Shown: positions 8,574-17,571, numbered from the stretch's first letter. The stretch is 64,000 bases of DNA from JAJEAO01 sp963667635 (GCA_965232015.1 OZ246946.1:744001-808000), one strand, 5' to 3'. Program-made: numbers and translations. The notes: a model not told the origin generated them from the sequence alone.

Positions 8574-10979
8574 CTACGGCGTCAGCATGACGCGGCTCCC
8601 GGTTACCGACTCGACCTTGGCGCGCGTGTAGGCGAGCGGGAAGTACTGGTGCCGCACCCACAGCTCGAAGAGATCCCGGTAGTGCGGGCTCATCGGGTCC
8701 CCCGACTGGCCCGGAGTGCTCGTCGCTACCGAGTTGTCCCAGTTCGACGGATCGAGGATGACCCGGAAGCTGCCCCCCGACCCCTGGTTCTCGCCGCCGC
8801 CGGTGTTGTTCACGGTGGACTCGTAGCCGCCGCGCGGCCACGGTCCCACCTCGAGGAGCGCTCGGGTCTCCTCGTCCACCGCGTCCGCCATGATGTGGGT
8901 GATGTGGACGTGCTTCATGGCGTCCTGGCCGTAGCGCCAGTTCGCCGGGTCGGCGCCGAGGCGCGCCACCACGTCGTCCACCCCGTCGGCGAACGCCTGG
9001 AGGAGCAGGTCGTCGCGCCCCTCGATGGGATCCTCTCCGAACCGGCCGTCGGGGGCGAGCAGGTGGTCGAGCATGCGCTTCTTGTTCACTCGCCGGAGCA
9101 GATTCCGCGCGGCCTCGGGGATCAGAAGTTCCCGCATCGCGGCCGAGACCCGGCGCTCGAAGTGCCAGTACACCGTCGCCGCAGTCGAGCTCTTGTCGAG
9201 GACGAAATCCCAGTCGGCGAGGAGGCGGAGTTCGGGGCTGTCCTCCGGCTCGGCGAGGAAGAGCAGCGGCACCAGGTTCCGGGCCACCACGCTCAGTTCG
9301 TCGTGCTGCTGGGCCATCATGTCCTGCACCGTGAAGCGGACGCCGCTTCGCATCAGCTCGTCCACCCGCAGCCCCCGCATCTCGTCGCCCCAGGTGAAAT
9401 GGAGCGCCTCGGGGTGCGGGTAATCGGAGGCCACCGCGGGAGCCATCAGGTTGTTGGCGGTCCCCCAGAATCCCTTTTCCGGGTTCTTGACGGACGGCAG
9501 CGCCTTGATCGGGAGGTAGCCGCTCCACTCGTACCGGCCGTCGCCCGGCACCGGCACCAGCCCGCTCCAATTGGCATTCCGGATCGGAGAGACGCCGACC
9601 GCCTGGTAACCGATGTTCCCATCCACATCGCCCCAGATCATGTTCTCGGCGGGGATGCCGCTGTAGTTGCACGCCTCGACGAACTCCTCCCAGGTCTGCG
9701 CCTGGTTCATGCGCAGACTCGCGAGGTAGGGCGAGTTCCCGATCTCGAGCCAGGCGGCGCGGAGCGCGTAAGCCTTGTGGTTCTCGTGGTCCTCGTGGAG
9801 CACCGGACCGTGGCGGGTGTACTTGAGGGTCGCCGTGTGGTCCGGCTGCCCCTTGACCGGGATCGTTTCGGTGCGGACGGTCATGGACACCCACTCGCCG
9901 AGGTAGCGGTACTGGTTCGGGTCGTCCGGGTTCGTGTCATAGACCATCAGGTCCTCGTTGTCCTGTCCGAACACGGTGAGGCCCCAGCCCCCCTTCTTGT
10001 TGTGGCCGATGGAGATCCCCGGAAGCACCGGTTCGCCGCCGCCGATGACCGACCAGCCGGGCCCTTCGAGGTGCGCGAAATAACGTAGCGACGGGGCCAC
10101 GATGGTTCGGTGGGGGTCGTTCACGATGAGCGGCAGGCCGGTCCAGGTCCGCTCGCCGCTCACGACCCAGTTGTTGGAGCCGATGTGTTCGCCGGCGTCC
10201 ACGAGCCGCAGCTCGCTCGGGAAGTCGTCGAGGAGCGCGAGCCGCTCGGCGTCGCGGTTCCGGTGTTCGGCGACGATGTGCTCGGGCTGGAACCGCACCG
10301 GACCCCGAAACGCCCGGTAGAGCCGGAGGATCTCGGGACCGAGCAGCGCGCCGTCCACCGCCGGGTCGAGATCGAGCGCCGGCTCGCCGGGGCGGTACCA
10401 GTCGGTGTCCCGCAGCACGTCCGCGCCCACCGCCGCCACCGCCATCCCGAGGTTCAGCTCCTGGGTGACGTTCGACAGGAGGCCCTGGTGGCGCGAGATC
10501 ACGACCTCCTCGGTCCACGGCTCGGGGAGGATGCCGAGCAGGCGGAACTCGAGGGGGAGGCTGTCCGGATCCTGGCGAGCCTCGGCGATCCGGGCGTTGA
10601 TGCCGCGGACGAACGCCGGGATGATCCTGTCGCCCCGGGGGTGGTAGTACCGCATCTCCTGCCCCATGTCCTTGCGGAACCGGTGAAGGCGGACGCCGAT
10701 GTCGCGCTCGAGCTCGGCGGGCCCGAGGATCTCGGCGACCGTCCCGGTGGCCTGCCGGCGCCACATCTCGAACTGGAACAGCCGGGACTCCGCCGCCCGG
10801 TAACCCTGAGCGAAGAAGAGGTCCTCCTCGGACTCGGCGTAGATGTGGTCCATGCCCCAGCGGTCCTGGAGGACTTCCACCGGAGCGCCCAGACCGGCGA
10901 CCTGACGGGTCTCGTCCCGGGCGGCCGCGGGCAGGGCCAGGAGAGCGGCGGCGAGGAGGGCAAGGGACAGGATGGGCAC
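8574..10979 (-). CDS. Penicillin acylase family amidohydrolase (N-terminal nucleophile type)
   Basis: An 801-residue exported precursor that should self-cleave into alpha and beta chains and hydrolyse amides such as N-acyl amino acids, acyl-homoserine lactones or beta-lactam side chains; which of these is unknown. Residues 1-18 form a signal peptide ending LPAAA. The alpha chain covers VLQDRWGMDHIYAESEEDLFFAQGY. S268 in HIGSNNWVVSG is the expected catalytic serine that becomes the beta-chain N-terminus, followed by NDPHR. The GTG at 10979 follows GGAGGAAGGAGA by a few bases, so it is preferred over longer starts. The next gene on this strand (FAH) starts about 120 bases further on. Confidence 0.9.
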   Translation of the reverse strand: MPILSLALLAAALLALPAAARDETRQVAGLGAPVEVLQDRWGMDHIYAESEEDLFFAQGYRAAESRLFQFEMWRRQATGTVAEILGPAELERDIGVRLHRFRKDMGQEMRYYHPRGDRIIPAFVRGINARIAEARQDPDSLPLEFRLLGILPEPWTEEVVISRHQGLLSNVTQELNLGMAVAAVGADVLRDTDWYRPGEPALDLDPAVDGALLGPEILRLYRAFRGPVRFQPEHIVAEHRNRDAERLALLDDFPSELRLVDAGEHIGSNNWVVSGERTWTGLPLIVNDPHRTIVAPSLRYFAHLEGPGWSVIGGGEPVLPGISIGHNKKGGWGLTVFGQDNEDLMVYDTNPDDPNQYRYLGEWVSMTVRTETIPVKGQPDHTATLKYTRHGPVLHEDHENHKAYALRAAWLEIGNSPYLASLRMNQAQTWEEFVEACNYSGIPAENMIWGDVDGNIGYQAVGVSPIRNANWSGLVPVPGDGRYEWSGYLPIKALPSVKNPEKGFWGTANNLMAPAVASDYPHPEALHFTWGDEMRGLRVDELMRSGVRFTVQDMMAQQHDELSVVARNLVPLLFLAEPEDSPELRLLADWDFVLDKSSTAATVYWHFERRVSAAMRELLIPEAARNLLRRVNKKRMLDHLLAPDGRFGEDPIEGRDDLLLQAFADGVDDVVARLGADPANWRYGQDAMKHVHITHIMADAVDEETRALLEVGPWPRGGYESTVNNTGGGENQGSGGSFRVILDPSNWDNSVATSTPGQSGDPMSPHYRDLFELWVRHQYFPLAYTRAKVESVTGSRVMLTP

Positions 10980-11441
10980 GGGGTTCTCCTTCCTCCGCAT
11001 GCTGCGATGCGGCGTGGCCCCGATGGTATCCGCGCAGACGGCGTCCGCGCCCGCGCCGGGCGGTGGGGCTCCCGCCGGCGGTGCGTCGCCGGTCGAAACC
11101 GGGCCTTGACACGGGGGCGCCGCCGCGATGAAGGGAAGGGCAGCGCGATGAACGAGCGACTGGCCGAGGCCCGAGACGACCGATGGTCCCTGGCCCCCCA
11201 TCCCGTCCCGGTGACGCCGCCGCGCTTCCTCGTCCTCGACCGATCCCTGACCGGCGGATCGGTCTTCGCGCCTCCCCGGGTCCGCCGCGACGCCCGATCC
11301 GGCGACCCCTCCTCACTTCGCTGGCGGCCGCTCGGACGCCGATTCCCCTGATACGGTGGCGGCGCCTTCGAAACGGGCGCCGAGACGGTCCCCCTTTCGG
11401 AGTTCGAGCTCCACCGGCGCGAGGCGTCGGCGCCGACGACC
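10980..11441. other. 462-base gap without a confident gene
   Basis: This lies between the divergent starts of the penicillin acylase and symporter genes. A TTGACA hexamer at 11106-11111 could be a -35 element, but no good -10 follows. A 67-codon frame from ATG 11148 to 11351, preceded by AAGGGAAGGG, encodes an arginine- and proline-rich peptide with no recognisable features; I consider it probably not a gene. No repeat of the dispersed family is present here. Confidence 0.4.
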
Positions 11442-12665
11442 TTGCCCTTCGCGTTCCGCAGCCTTCCGTCGCTCGGCACCCTCATGCTGGTCGGCGTGGG
11501 AGTCGGCGCGGTGGCGGGCGCGCTCGTCGGGGAGACGGCGACGTCGGTGGCGTTCCTCGGCGACGTGTTCATCCGTCTGCTGGTACTGGCGGCCGTGCCG
11601 CTCATGTTCACGAATCTGGTGCTGGCGCTCGCCGGTTCTTCTCCGCCGGGAGGCGCGGGCCGTCTGCTGGTGGCGATCGGGGCGTTCTTCCTGCTCACGA
11701 CGGTGGCGGCGCAGGTCGTATCGCTCGGTGCTGTGGGGATCCTCCGGCCGGGGGACGGCATGGCGGGGGCGCTCGGATCGGCGGGCGGAGACCCCGCGGC
11801 GCTCCCGTCGGGCGGCGATTTCCTCGACGCCCTCATCCCCGACAGCGTCGTCGGCGTCTTCGTGGATGGACGGGTCACCGGGATCGTGATCCTCGGGCTC
11901 ATGCTCGGGGCCGCCGCGCGCCGACTCGAGCCGGAACACCGGGACGCGGTCGTGGCCGCTTGCGGCGCCCTGACCGCGTGGCTGCGGATCCTGGTGCGGG
12001 GGGTGCTGTGGACTGGCCCGGTGGGGGTCGCGGCGCTCGCGGCCGCCGCGGTCGGAGAGCACGGACAGGCGGTGTTCGGCCCCCTCGGCCTCTACATCGC
12101 CGCGGTGTGGGCGGCGGATCTGGTGATCTTCGCGCTCTACCTGGGCCTGTTGCGACTGCTCGGCTCGATCTCTCCCATCGGCTTCCTCCGGCGGACCGCC
12201 ACCGTCTGGACCACGACCATCTCGACCTGCAGCAGCCTCGCGAGCCTGAGCGCGTCCCTGAACACCGCGGAGCGCCTCCGCCTGCCGCGGTCGGTGTACG
12301 CGCTGACCCTTCCCCTCGGCGCGCAGCTCAACAAGGACGGCAGCGCGGTGCTCCTCGCCGGGGCCGTGCTGTTCACGGCGCAGGCGGCCGGTATTCCGCT
12401 AGGATGGACCGACCTTGCAGCCGTCGTCGCATTCGGAACCCTGCTCTCGGCAGCAGCTCCCGGTGTTCCGAACGGCGGCATCGTGAATCAGCTCCTGCTG
12501 CTCACGGTGTTCGGTCTGCCGCTCGAACTCGCCGTACTGGTGGCCGGTGTTTACCGGTTGGTTGATATGCCGACGACGACTCTGAACATCATGGGGGACC
12601 TGGTTGGGACCCTCATCGTCGCCCGCAGGAAGCGGGAGGCGGATCCGGCGCTCGCCGCCGGCTGA
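11442..12665 (+). CDS. Dicarboxylate/amino acid:cation symporter (DAACS family)
   Basis: A 407-residue membrane protein that would import dicarboxylates or acidic amino acids with Na+ or H+. About eight transmembrane helices are visible. The second half carries the family signature: the re-entrant serine-rich hairpin STCSSLASLSASL (residues about 262-274), the LPLGAQLNKDGSAV motif (compare LPLGATINMDG) and the ATTLSAAAPGVPNGG-like helical hairpin 2. A TTG at 11442 is the only start codon in frame near the first helix and has no strong ribosome binding site, so the start is uncertain. The following aminotransferase gene starts two bases after its stop. Confidence 0.88.
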   Translation: MPFAFRSLPSLGTLMLVGVGVGAVAGALVGETATSVAFLGDVFIRLLVLAAVPLMFTNLVLALAGSSPPGGAGRLLVAIGAFFLLTTVAAQVVSLGAVGILRPGDGMAGALGSAGGDPAALPSGGDFLDALIPDSVVGVFVDGRVTGIVILGLMLGAAARRLEPEHRDAVVAACGALTAWLRILVRGVLWTGPVGVAALAAAAVGEHGQAVFGPLGLYIAAVWAADLVIFALYLGLLRLLGSISPIGFLRRTATVWTTTISTCSSLASLSASLNTAERLRLPRSVYALTLPLGAQLNKDGSAVLLAGAVLFTAQAAGIPLGWTDLAAVVAFGTLLSAAAPGVPNGGIVNQLLLLTVFGLPLELAVLVAGVYRLVDMPTTTLNIMGDLVGTLIVARRKREADPALAAG

Positions 12666-12667
12666 CC

Positions 12668-13894
12668 GTGCCCGGTCTCGAGCAGGGGCCGCCCGTTTCG
12701 GAGGCGCGGGGCCTTTTCCCCGGCGCCGCGGCGCGGCCCTATCTGAATGTCGGGCAGAGGAGCCTCCTCGCGACCCCCGTCCGAGACGCGATCCAGGGTT
12801 TTCTCGACCGCTGGGAGCGGGGAGAATCGGACAAGGGGGGCCTTTTCGACACGATCGAGCGGGCCCGGGTCCGGTTCGCCCGCCTCATCGGCGCCCAGCC
12901 GGACGAGGTGGCGTGGATCAAGAACGTCACCGAGGGCTTCAACCTGTTCCTGAGCTCGCTCGACTGGAGTCCGGGCGACGAGATCGTTTTCTGTCCCGAT
13001 CTGGAGCACCCGGCCAACGTGCTTCCGTGGCGGAACGTAGCGGCCCGCCACCGAGTTCGGCTGATCCCGGTTCCCCCGGACGAAGGGAGGCTGCCGTCCG
13101 AGCGGATCGCCGAGGCCGTCGGACCGAAGACCCGCGCCGTCGCCGTCTCCGCGGTCACGTTCTCGCCCGGCTTCGAGACCGACCTCGAACCCCTGCGGGA
13201 GGCCTGCCGGCGGAGCGGCGCGCTGCTCCTGCTCGATGCGGCGCAGAGTGTGGGGACGCTCCAGACCCGGGTGGAGCGCGCCGGGTGCGACATGCTCGCG
13301 GTGGCGACCCAGAAGGGGCTCCTCGGCACCTACGGGGCGGGCTTCCTGTTCGTCCGGCGGGACCTCGCGGAATCGCTGGCTCCGGCGTCGCTGGGCCGGT
13401 ACGGCGTGGGCGGGTCCGCCGGCGACGACCACGTGCCCGAGACCGCCCTGCCCGATGGGGGGATCGCCTACGCCGCCGGCGCTCGGCGTTTCGAGCTGGG
13501 GAACTTCAACTACCTCGGCGCGGTGGCCGCGGACGCCGGCCTGGGCGTTCTGGAGCGGTTCGGAGCGACGGCGGTGGACCGTCACAACCGGTCGCTCGCG
13601 GCGCGGCTCGCCGCCGGGTTCCTCGAGATGGGGCTTCCGGTGGCCGGGGGTCCGCCGGGGCCGCAGCTCGGTCATATCGTCTCGGTCGGAGAGGCGGGGG
13701 CGGGAAGCCACGACACCGTGGAGGACCCGCGCATCGAGTCGCTCCACCGGCAGTTGGCCCGCGCGCGTATCGAGCACAGCGTGCGACGGGGCGTCCTCCG
13801 CTTCGCGGTACACCTCTACAACGACGAATCCGACGTGGACCGGACGCTGGAGGAGGCGCGGGTCTGGCGGCGTCGTCGCGCCGTCCGTTTCTGA
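12668..13894 (+). CDS. Class V PLP-dependent aminotransferase (cysteine desulfurase / isopenicillin N epimerase-like)
   Basis: A 408-residue cytoplasmic enzyme. K216 in VATQKGLLGTYGAGF is the expected Schiff-base lysine, preceded by LLLDAAQSVGT with the aspartate that holds the cofactor pyridine nitrogen. NVTEGFNLFLSSLDW and DLEHPANVLPW are also typical of class V enzymes. No active-site cysteine loop typical of IscS or SufS is evident, so an epimerase or lyase type activity is more likely than cysteine desulfuration. GTG at 12668 is two bases after the symporter stop, so the two genes probably form an operon; an amino acid substrate imported by that symporter is conceivable but unproven. Confidence 0.82.
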   Translation: MPGLEQGPPVSEARGLFPGAAARPYLNVGQRSLLATPVRDAIQGFLDRWERGESDKGGLFDTIERARVRFARLIGAQPDEVAWIKNVTEGFNLFLSSLDWSPGDEIVFCPDLEHPANVLPWRNVAARHRVRLIPVPPDEGRLPSERIAEAVGPKTRAVAVSAVTFSPGFETDLEPLREACRRSGALLLLDAAQSVGTLQTRVERAGCDMLAVATQKGLLGTYGAGFLFVRRDLAESLAPASLGRYGVGGSAGDDHVPETALPDGGIAYAAGARRFELGNFNYLGAVAADAGLGVLERFGATAVDRHNRSLAARLAAGFLEMGLPVAGGPPGPQLGHIVSVGEAGAGSHDTVEDPRIESLHRQLARARIEHSVRRGVLRFAVHLYNDESDVDRTLEEARVWRRRRAVRF

Positions 13895-14001
13895 GGCGCT
13901 GACCCCATCGTCCGCCGGAGGGCGCGGCTTCTCCTACAATCAGGTCCTCTCACCCCGGCTCGCGGCCGGGGCCCCACCCCGCGCCATCAGGAGGAACTGC
14001 C

Positions 14002-14499
14002 ATGCGCCGAACCGTTCTCGCGACTCTCGCCTGTCTCGCTGTGGCCGCGCTCGCCGCCGGTCATCCGCACTTCAACAAGACCGTCAGCACCACGATCGGA
14101 GAGGTCGAGGTCAGCGTGGCTTACAACTCGACGGACGCCAACATGGAGCACGTCGCCGCGGTGGAGGCGGGGACGTTCGTGAGCCCGCGGGGACCGCGCC
14201 TGAACGTCTCGGCCGACGTGATGGCCGGGGACATGACCATTGCCGCCGGCGAGTACACGATCGGCGTGATCCAGGGGGACGACGGCTCGTGGACGATGGC
14301 GCTCCACGAGGGTCGGATTCCGCGGGGCGAGATGCCCGACATGGCGAAGGTGATGAAGCTCGACTCGCGGTACTCCGAGGACATGGGGACCGCCGATCAC
14401 ATGCTGATCGACATCACCGCGGGCTCGGGGGACTTCGCCGGGAAGCCGGTCCTGACCATCCACTTCGGCGGGATGCACCTCCAGGCGGCTCTCGGCTAG
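14002..14499 (+). CDS. Small exported DUF2911-like protein
   Basis: A 165-residue protein with a clear signal peptide (residues 1-19, ending LAAG) and a beta-rich mature part. MTIAAGEYTIGVIQGDDGSWTMAL resembles the conserved AGxYTIG...W core of DUF2911 proteins, whose function is unknown. AGGAGGAACTGCC directly before the ATG is the strongest ribosome binding site in this part of the window. A TACAAT hexamer (13935-13940) could be its -10 element, and a GC-rich hairpin CCCCGGC/GCCGGGG follows at about 13954-13972, which would lie in the leader or act as terminator for the upstream gene. A repeat cluster begins 12 bases after the stop. Confidence 0.72.
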   Translation: MRRTVLATLACLAVAALAAGHPHFNKTVSTTIGEVEVSVAYNSTDANMEHVAAVEAGTFVSPRGPRLNVSADVMAGDMTIAAGEYTIGVIQGDDGSWTMALHEGRIPRGEMPDMAKVMKLDSRYSEDMGTADHMLIDITAGSGDFAGKPVLTIHFGGMHLQAALG

Positions 14500-14510
14500 G
14501 GAGGACTTTT

Positions 14511-14786
14511 ATGGAGCGCCGGACTCCACCAGTTCTCCCGGCCAGTTCTCCCGGTGGGGGCGGGGGCCGGCACCGAGCGGCACACCTGGCCGGCACCGTG
14601 TTATGGAGCGCCGCTCTCCACCAGTTCTCCCGGCCAGTTCTCCCGGTGGGGGCGGGGTGCGGCACCGAGCGGCCCACCTGACCGGCGCCGCCCTAGGCAG
14701 CGCCGCTCTCCACCAGTTCTCCCGGCCAGTTCTCCCGGTGGGGGCGGGGTGCGGCACCGAGCGGCCCACCTGACCGGTGCCGCCAT
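14511..14786. repeat. Three tandem 92-bp repeats
   Basis: Three head-to-tail units at 14511-14602, 14603-14694 and 14695-14786, each exactly 92 bases and very similar. Each begins with TGGAGCGCCGCTCTCCA or a variant, then two copies of CCAGTTCTCCCGG, a GTGGGGGCGGG run, and a GGCACCGAGCGGC-CACCTG stretch. The same sub-elements recur singly elsewhere in the window. The open frames across this block are artefacts of the repeats. Together with the next element this fills the 378 bases between two converging gene ends. Confidence 0.95.
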
Positions 14787-14868
14787 ATGGAGCGCCGCTC
14801 TCCAGAGCGGCACCGCGACCTCGCGCACATTCGGGCTACCCGTGCCGCTCTGGAGAGCGGCGCTCCAT
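14787..14868. repeat. 27-bp perfect inverted repeat, MITE/REP-doublet-like element
   Basis: Arms 14787-14813 and 14842-14868 are exact reverse complements of 27 bases, separated by a 28-base spacer. Each arm begins or ends with the TGGAGCGCCGCTCTCCA element that also opens each 92-bp unit, and each itself contains the palindrome GCCGCTCTCCAGAGCGGC. It ends nine bases before the stop codon of the recoded selenoprotein gene, so it may also act as that gene's terminator. Confidence 0.92.
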
Positions 14869-14877
14869 AACTGCGAA

Positions 14878-15459
14878 TCAGCGAAGCGCTATGTCGATGA
14901 ACTCGTGCTGACTGATGGCCTCGCGAATGTGTTCCGGGGTGGCGCCTTCTTCGTGCATCTCTTCAGCCAGGATGACCTCCTGGAGACAGGTGCTTCAAGT
15001 GGCGGCGTGGTCGTCCACGTAGCAGTCGAGCAGGCTGCCGTGATCGGTCTGGACTCCGTGGCAGCCGCACAGACAGGGGAGCTGGACCAGGATCTCGGGG
15101 ATCTCCTTGGCGATCTGGTAGGCCCTCTGGAGCGTCTCGTTCGTGTAGGTGTTCGGCGGGAGCGTGACCGGGAACGGCCGGGCCTCCTCGACGGAGTCGT
15201 AGTAGGGGAACGGCTTGGCCGGGGCCGCGCTGGACTGGCCGGCGGCGACGGCGGCCGACGCGGCGCTCTCCACCGTGTTGTCCTCGGAGACCGCCATCAG
15301 GAAGACGACCGCTCCCACCGCGAGAACACCCACGGCGACGAACGGCAGCCATCCGAGCCGTCCGCCGCGCGCGAGGGCGGCGCCGCCCGGCGGCTTCGGC
15401 GGATCGGAGGCGAGCGGGGGGCGGGATGACTTTTGCGGGACGGAGCGACGCTTGGGCAT
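14878..15459 (-). CDS. Candidate selenoprotein: membrane-anchored PCYCGC-type protein with UxxC motif (in-frame TGA)
   Basis: A 193-residue protein if TGA at 14995-14997 is read as selenocysteine (U155). Residues about 36-58 are one transmembrane helix; the rest should face outward. PCLCGCHG and SLLDCYVDDHA match PCYCGC-motif proteins (PF13798-like), whose C-terminal part normally carries a C-x-x-C pair. Here translation continues past the TGA as STCLQEVILAEEMHEEG, then PEHIREAI, to a TGA stop at 14878, so the pair reads U155-S-T-C158. The downstream part keeps family features, which argues against a simple nonsense mutation. A hairpin with a GGUCA loop follows the TGA. The function is unknown; a thiol/selenol redox or metal-binding role is inference. 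Read conventionally, it would end at residue 154 and lose the C-x-x-C region. Confidence 0.82.
14967..14997 (-). promoter_or_regulatory. Candidate bacterial SECIS element after TGA of the PCYCGC-type gene
   Basis: Reading the minus strand, UGA is at 14997-14995 and a hairpin CCAGGA-GGUCA-UCCUGG follows (14983-14967), with a perfect 6-bp stem and 5-nt loop. The loop begins 21 nt counting from the U of UGA; in E. coli fdhF, from memory, the GGUCU loop begins at position 22. The two leading loop guanines expected for SelB binding are present. Confidence 0.75.
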
Positions 15460-15489
15460 GATGAACCCCGTATCCTAGCCCGATCTTCG
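15460..15489. promoter_or_regulatory. Divergent promoter sharing one TATCCTA element
   Basis: Only 30 bases separate the start codons of the selenoprotein gene (15459, minus) and the spermidine-synthase-like gene (15490, plus). The single TATCCTA at 15471-15477 reads TATCCT rightward (13 bases before ATG) and TAGGAT leftward (12 bases before ATG), so both mRNAs would have almost no leader. No ribosome binding site is visible for either. Confidence 0.5.
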
Positions 15490-17571
15490 ATGGACGTGAA
15501 CCCATCCCCCGGACCCCGTCCGCTCCCGATCGCCGGCTGGCTCGCCGGCGCGGCCGTCTTCCTCGGCGCAGTGCTGGTCTTCGTGGTCCAGCCGATGGTC
15601 GCGAAGCCGCTGCTGGCCTGGTACGGCGGGGCCCCCATGGTGTGGGCGGTCGCGCTGTTCTTCTTCCAGGCCGCGCTGCTCCTCGGCTACCTGGGGGCGC
15701 ACCTGCTGGTGACGCGCCTGCGCCCCCGGGCCCAGCGGATCGCCTGCGCCGCGATCCTGCTCCTTGCCCTCGTCACCCTGCCGCCGCTCGCCGACGCCGG
15801 GTGGGCGCCGGACGGAGGGGAGGCGCCGGCGGGTCGGATCCTCCTGACTCTGCTGGCTTCGGTCGGCCTCCCGTTCGTGGTGGCGGCGGCGACGACGCCG
15901 CTCCTGTCGGCGTGGGTGGCGGCGTCCCGGCCCGCCGGGCGAGAAGGAGATCCGGGTGTCTATCGGCTCTACGCGCTCTCGAACGCCGGGTCGCTGATCG
16001 GCCTGGGGCTCTATCCGGTGTTGCTCGAGCCCTTCTCCGGACTGGCGCAGCAGGGACGGCTGTGGAGCGCGGGCTTCGCCCTGTGGCTGGTGGCTGCGAT
16101 CGCCGCCGGGTGGTTCACGCTCAGGGGAACCGCGGATCCGGCGTCCCCGGCCCGAGGGACGGCGGGCGGGTTCCAGGCGGCGCCCGCCGGCCTCGCCGCC
16201 ATGGGCTCGCTGGTCCTGGTCGCGGTCACGACCCATCTGACCCGGGATGTGGCGGCCGCGCCGTTCCTGTGGACCATTCCTCTCGCGGTCTATCTGCTGA
16301 CCTTCATCCTCGCCTTCCGGGGCGGACCCCCGTACCCGCGGCGGCTTCTCCCCCCGCTGGTGGTGGCCGCGGCGATCGCCTGTCTGGCGGTCTGGTTCCA
16401 GGACATCACCTACGGCCTCGACCGCGCCCCGCTCGCCCACGCGACGGCCGGCATCCTGTTCCTGTTCACCGCCGGCTGGGCCCTCCATGGCGAGATCGCG
16501 CATCGAAAGCCGGCGCCGGCGCGGCTCACCGGGTTCTATCTGTCGGTCACCGCCGGGGGCGCGGCGGGAGGTCTGGCGGCGTCGCTGGCGAGTCCGCTCC
16601 TGTTCCCGAATCTGTGGGAATACCCGCTGGCGCTGGCGCTGGCTCCCGCGGCGGTCCTGATCGCCCGCGGGCAGCCGCGGATCGTGGCCCGGCTCGCCCT
16701 CGCCGGGACGGCGGGCCTCGCGATCGCCGTGGCCGCCCTCGAGCACCAGCGGCCGCTGGTCTCGGGACGCAACTTCTTCGGAGTCGTCCGGGTGATGGAG
16801 GCCAACCCCGACACTCCCGATTGGCGGCGCGACCTGTGGCACGGGGGCATCGGGCACGGCACCCAGTTCCTCGATCCCGCCCGTCGCCGCGAACCGACCC
16901 TCTACTACTACGACGGCACCGGGATCGCCGCCGCCGTCACCCGGCATCCGAAGCGCGCCGCCGGGCTGCCGATGCGCGTCGGCGTCGTCGGGCTGGGAGC
17001 GGGGTCGCTCGCGGTGTACGGGGAGCGGGGGGATCACTTCCGCTTCTACGAGATCGATCCGCAGGTGGAGGAACGCGCCCGCACCCATTTCACCTACCTG
17101 GAGGACACCCCGGCGGAGGTGGATGTGGTCCTCGGCGACGGCCGCCTGAGCCTCGCGCGCGAGGTCGAGCGCGCCGAGCCGGGATGGGATCTGCTCGTGC
17201 TCGACGCCTTCTCCGGCGACGCCATCCCGGTCCACCTGCTGACGGCGGAGGCGTTCGACCTCTATCGGCGGCGGCTGGCGCCGGGGGGCGTCCTCGCGGT
17301 CCACATCTCGAACCGCCACGTGGACCTCGCCCCGGTCGTGCGGACGCACGCCCGCCGCCTCGATCTCATGTCGCTGCTGACCGTGAGCGAGCCAGACCAG
17401 GATCGCCTGCGCTACACCGCGACCTGGATCCTTCTCAGTGAGAACAGCGACTTCATCACCGACCCGGCGGTCCTCGGCCGCGCGGAGCCGTGGGCCGGAG
17501 ATGCGGCGGACCCCCGGCCCGGCCACCACTGGACCGACGACTACTCGAATCTGCTCGGGGTTCTCCGCTGA
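15490..17571 (+). CDS. Membrane protein with C-terminal spermidine synthase-like domain
   Basis: A 693-residue protein. The first roughly 460 residues hold about twelve hydrophobic helices. The last 230 form a class I methyltransferase-like spermidine synthase domain: VGVVGLGAGSLAVYG (glycine-rich nucleotide loop), FYEIDPQVEERAR, VVLGDGRLSLA and DLLVLDAFSGDAIPVHLLT. Such fused proteins are common in bacteria and are often annotated as polyamine synthases, but they usually lack proven activity; a transporter-coupled role is possible. The ATG at 15490 was chosen because the first helix begins soon after it and it lies 13 bases after the TATCCT element. Confidence 0.82.
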   Translation: MDVNPSPGPRPLPIAGWLAGAAVFLGAVLVFVVQPMVAKPLLAWYGGAPMVWAVALFFFQAALLLGYLGAHLLVTRLRPRAQRIACAAILLLALVTLPPLADAGWAPDGGEAPAGRILLTLLASVGLPFVVAAATTPLLSAWVAASRPAGREGDPGVYRLYALSNAGSLIGLGLYPVLLEPFSGLAQQGRLWSAGFALWLVAAIAAGWFTLRGTADPASPARGTAGGFQAAPAGLAAMGSLVLVAVTTHLTRDVAAAPFLWTIPLAVYLLTFILAFRGGPPYPRRLLPPLVVAAAIACLAVWFQDITYGLDRAPLAHATAGILFLFTAGWALHGEIAHRKPAPARLTGFYLSVTAGGAAGGLAASLASPLLFPNLWEYPLALALAPAAVLIARGQPRIVARLALAGTAGLAIAVAALEHQRPLVSGRNFFGVVRVMEANPDTPDWRRDLWHGGIGHGTQFLDPARRREPTLYYYDGTGIAAAVTRHPKRAAGLPMRVGVVGLGAGSLAVYGERGDHFRFYEIDPQVEERARTHFTYLEDTPAEVDVVLGDGRLSLAREVERAEPGWDLLVLDAFSGDAIPVHLLTAEAFDLYRRRLAPGGVLAVHISNRHVDLAPVVRTHARRLDLMSLLTVSEPDQDRLRYTATWILLSENSDFITDPAVLGRAEPWAGDAADPRPGHHWTDDYSNLLGVLR

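Noticed and set aside
10110..11351. Long plus-strand frame opposite the penicillin acylase gene, continuing to 11351
   Set aside because: It is the complement of a well-supported gene; only the last 67 codons are outside it and they show no family features.
14414..14769. Minus-strand frames across the 92-bp repeats
   Set aside because: They only translate the repeat units and give repeated TGRTGRENW-type peptides without start signals.
14995..14997. TGA as a simple nonsense mutation in a decaying gene, or general reassignment of TGA
   Set aside because: The downstream frame keeps coherent family-like sequence and a correctly placed hairpin, and TGA ends many intact genes in the window, so reassignment is excluded and decay is less likely than recoding.
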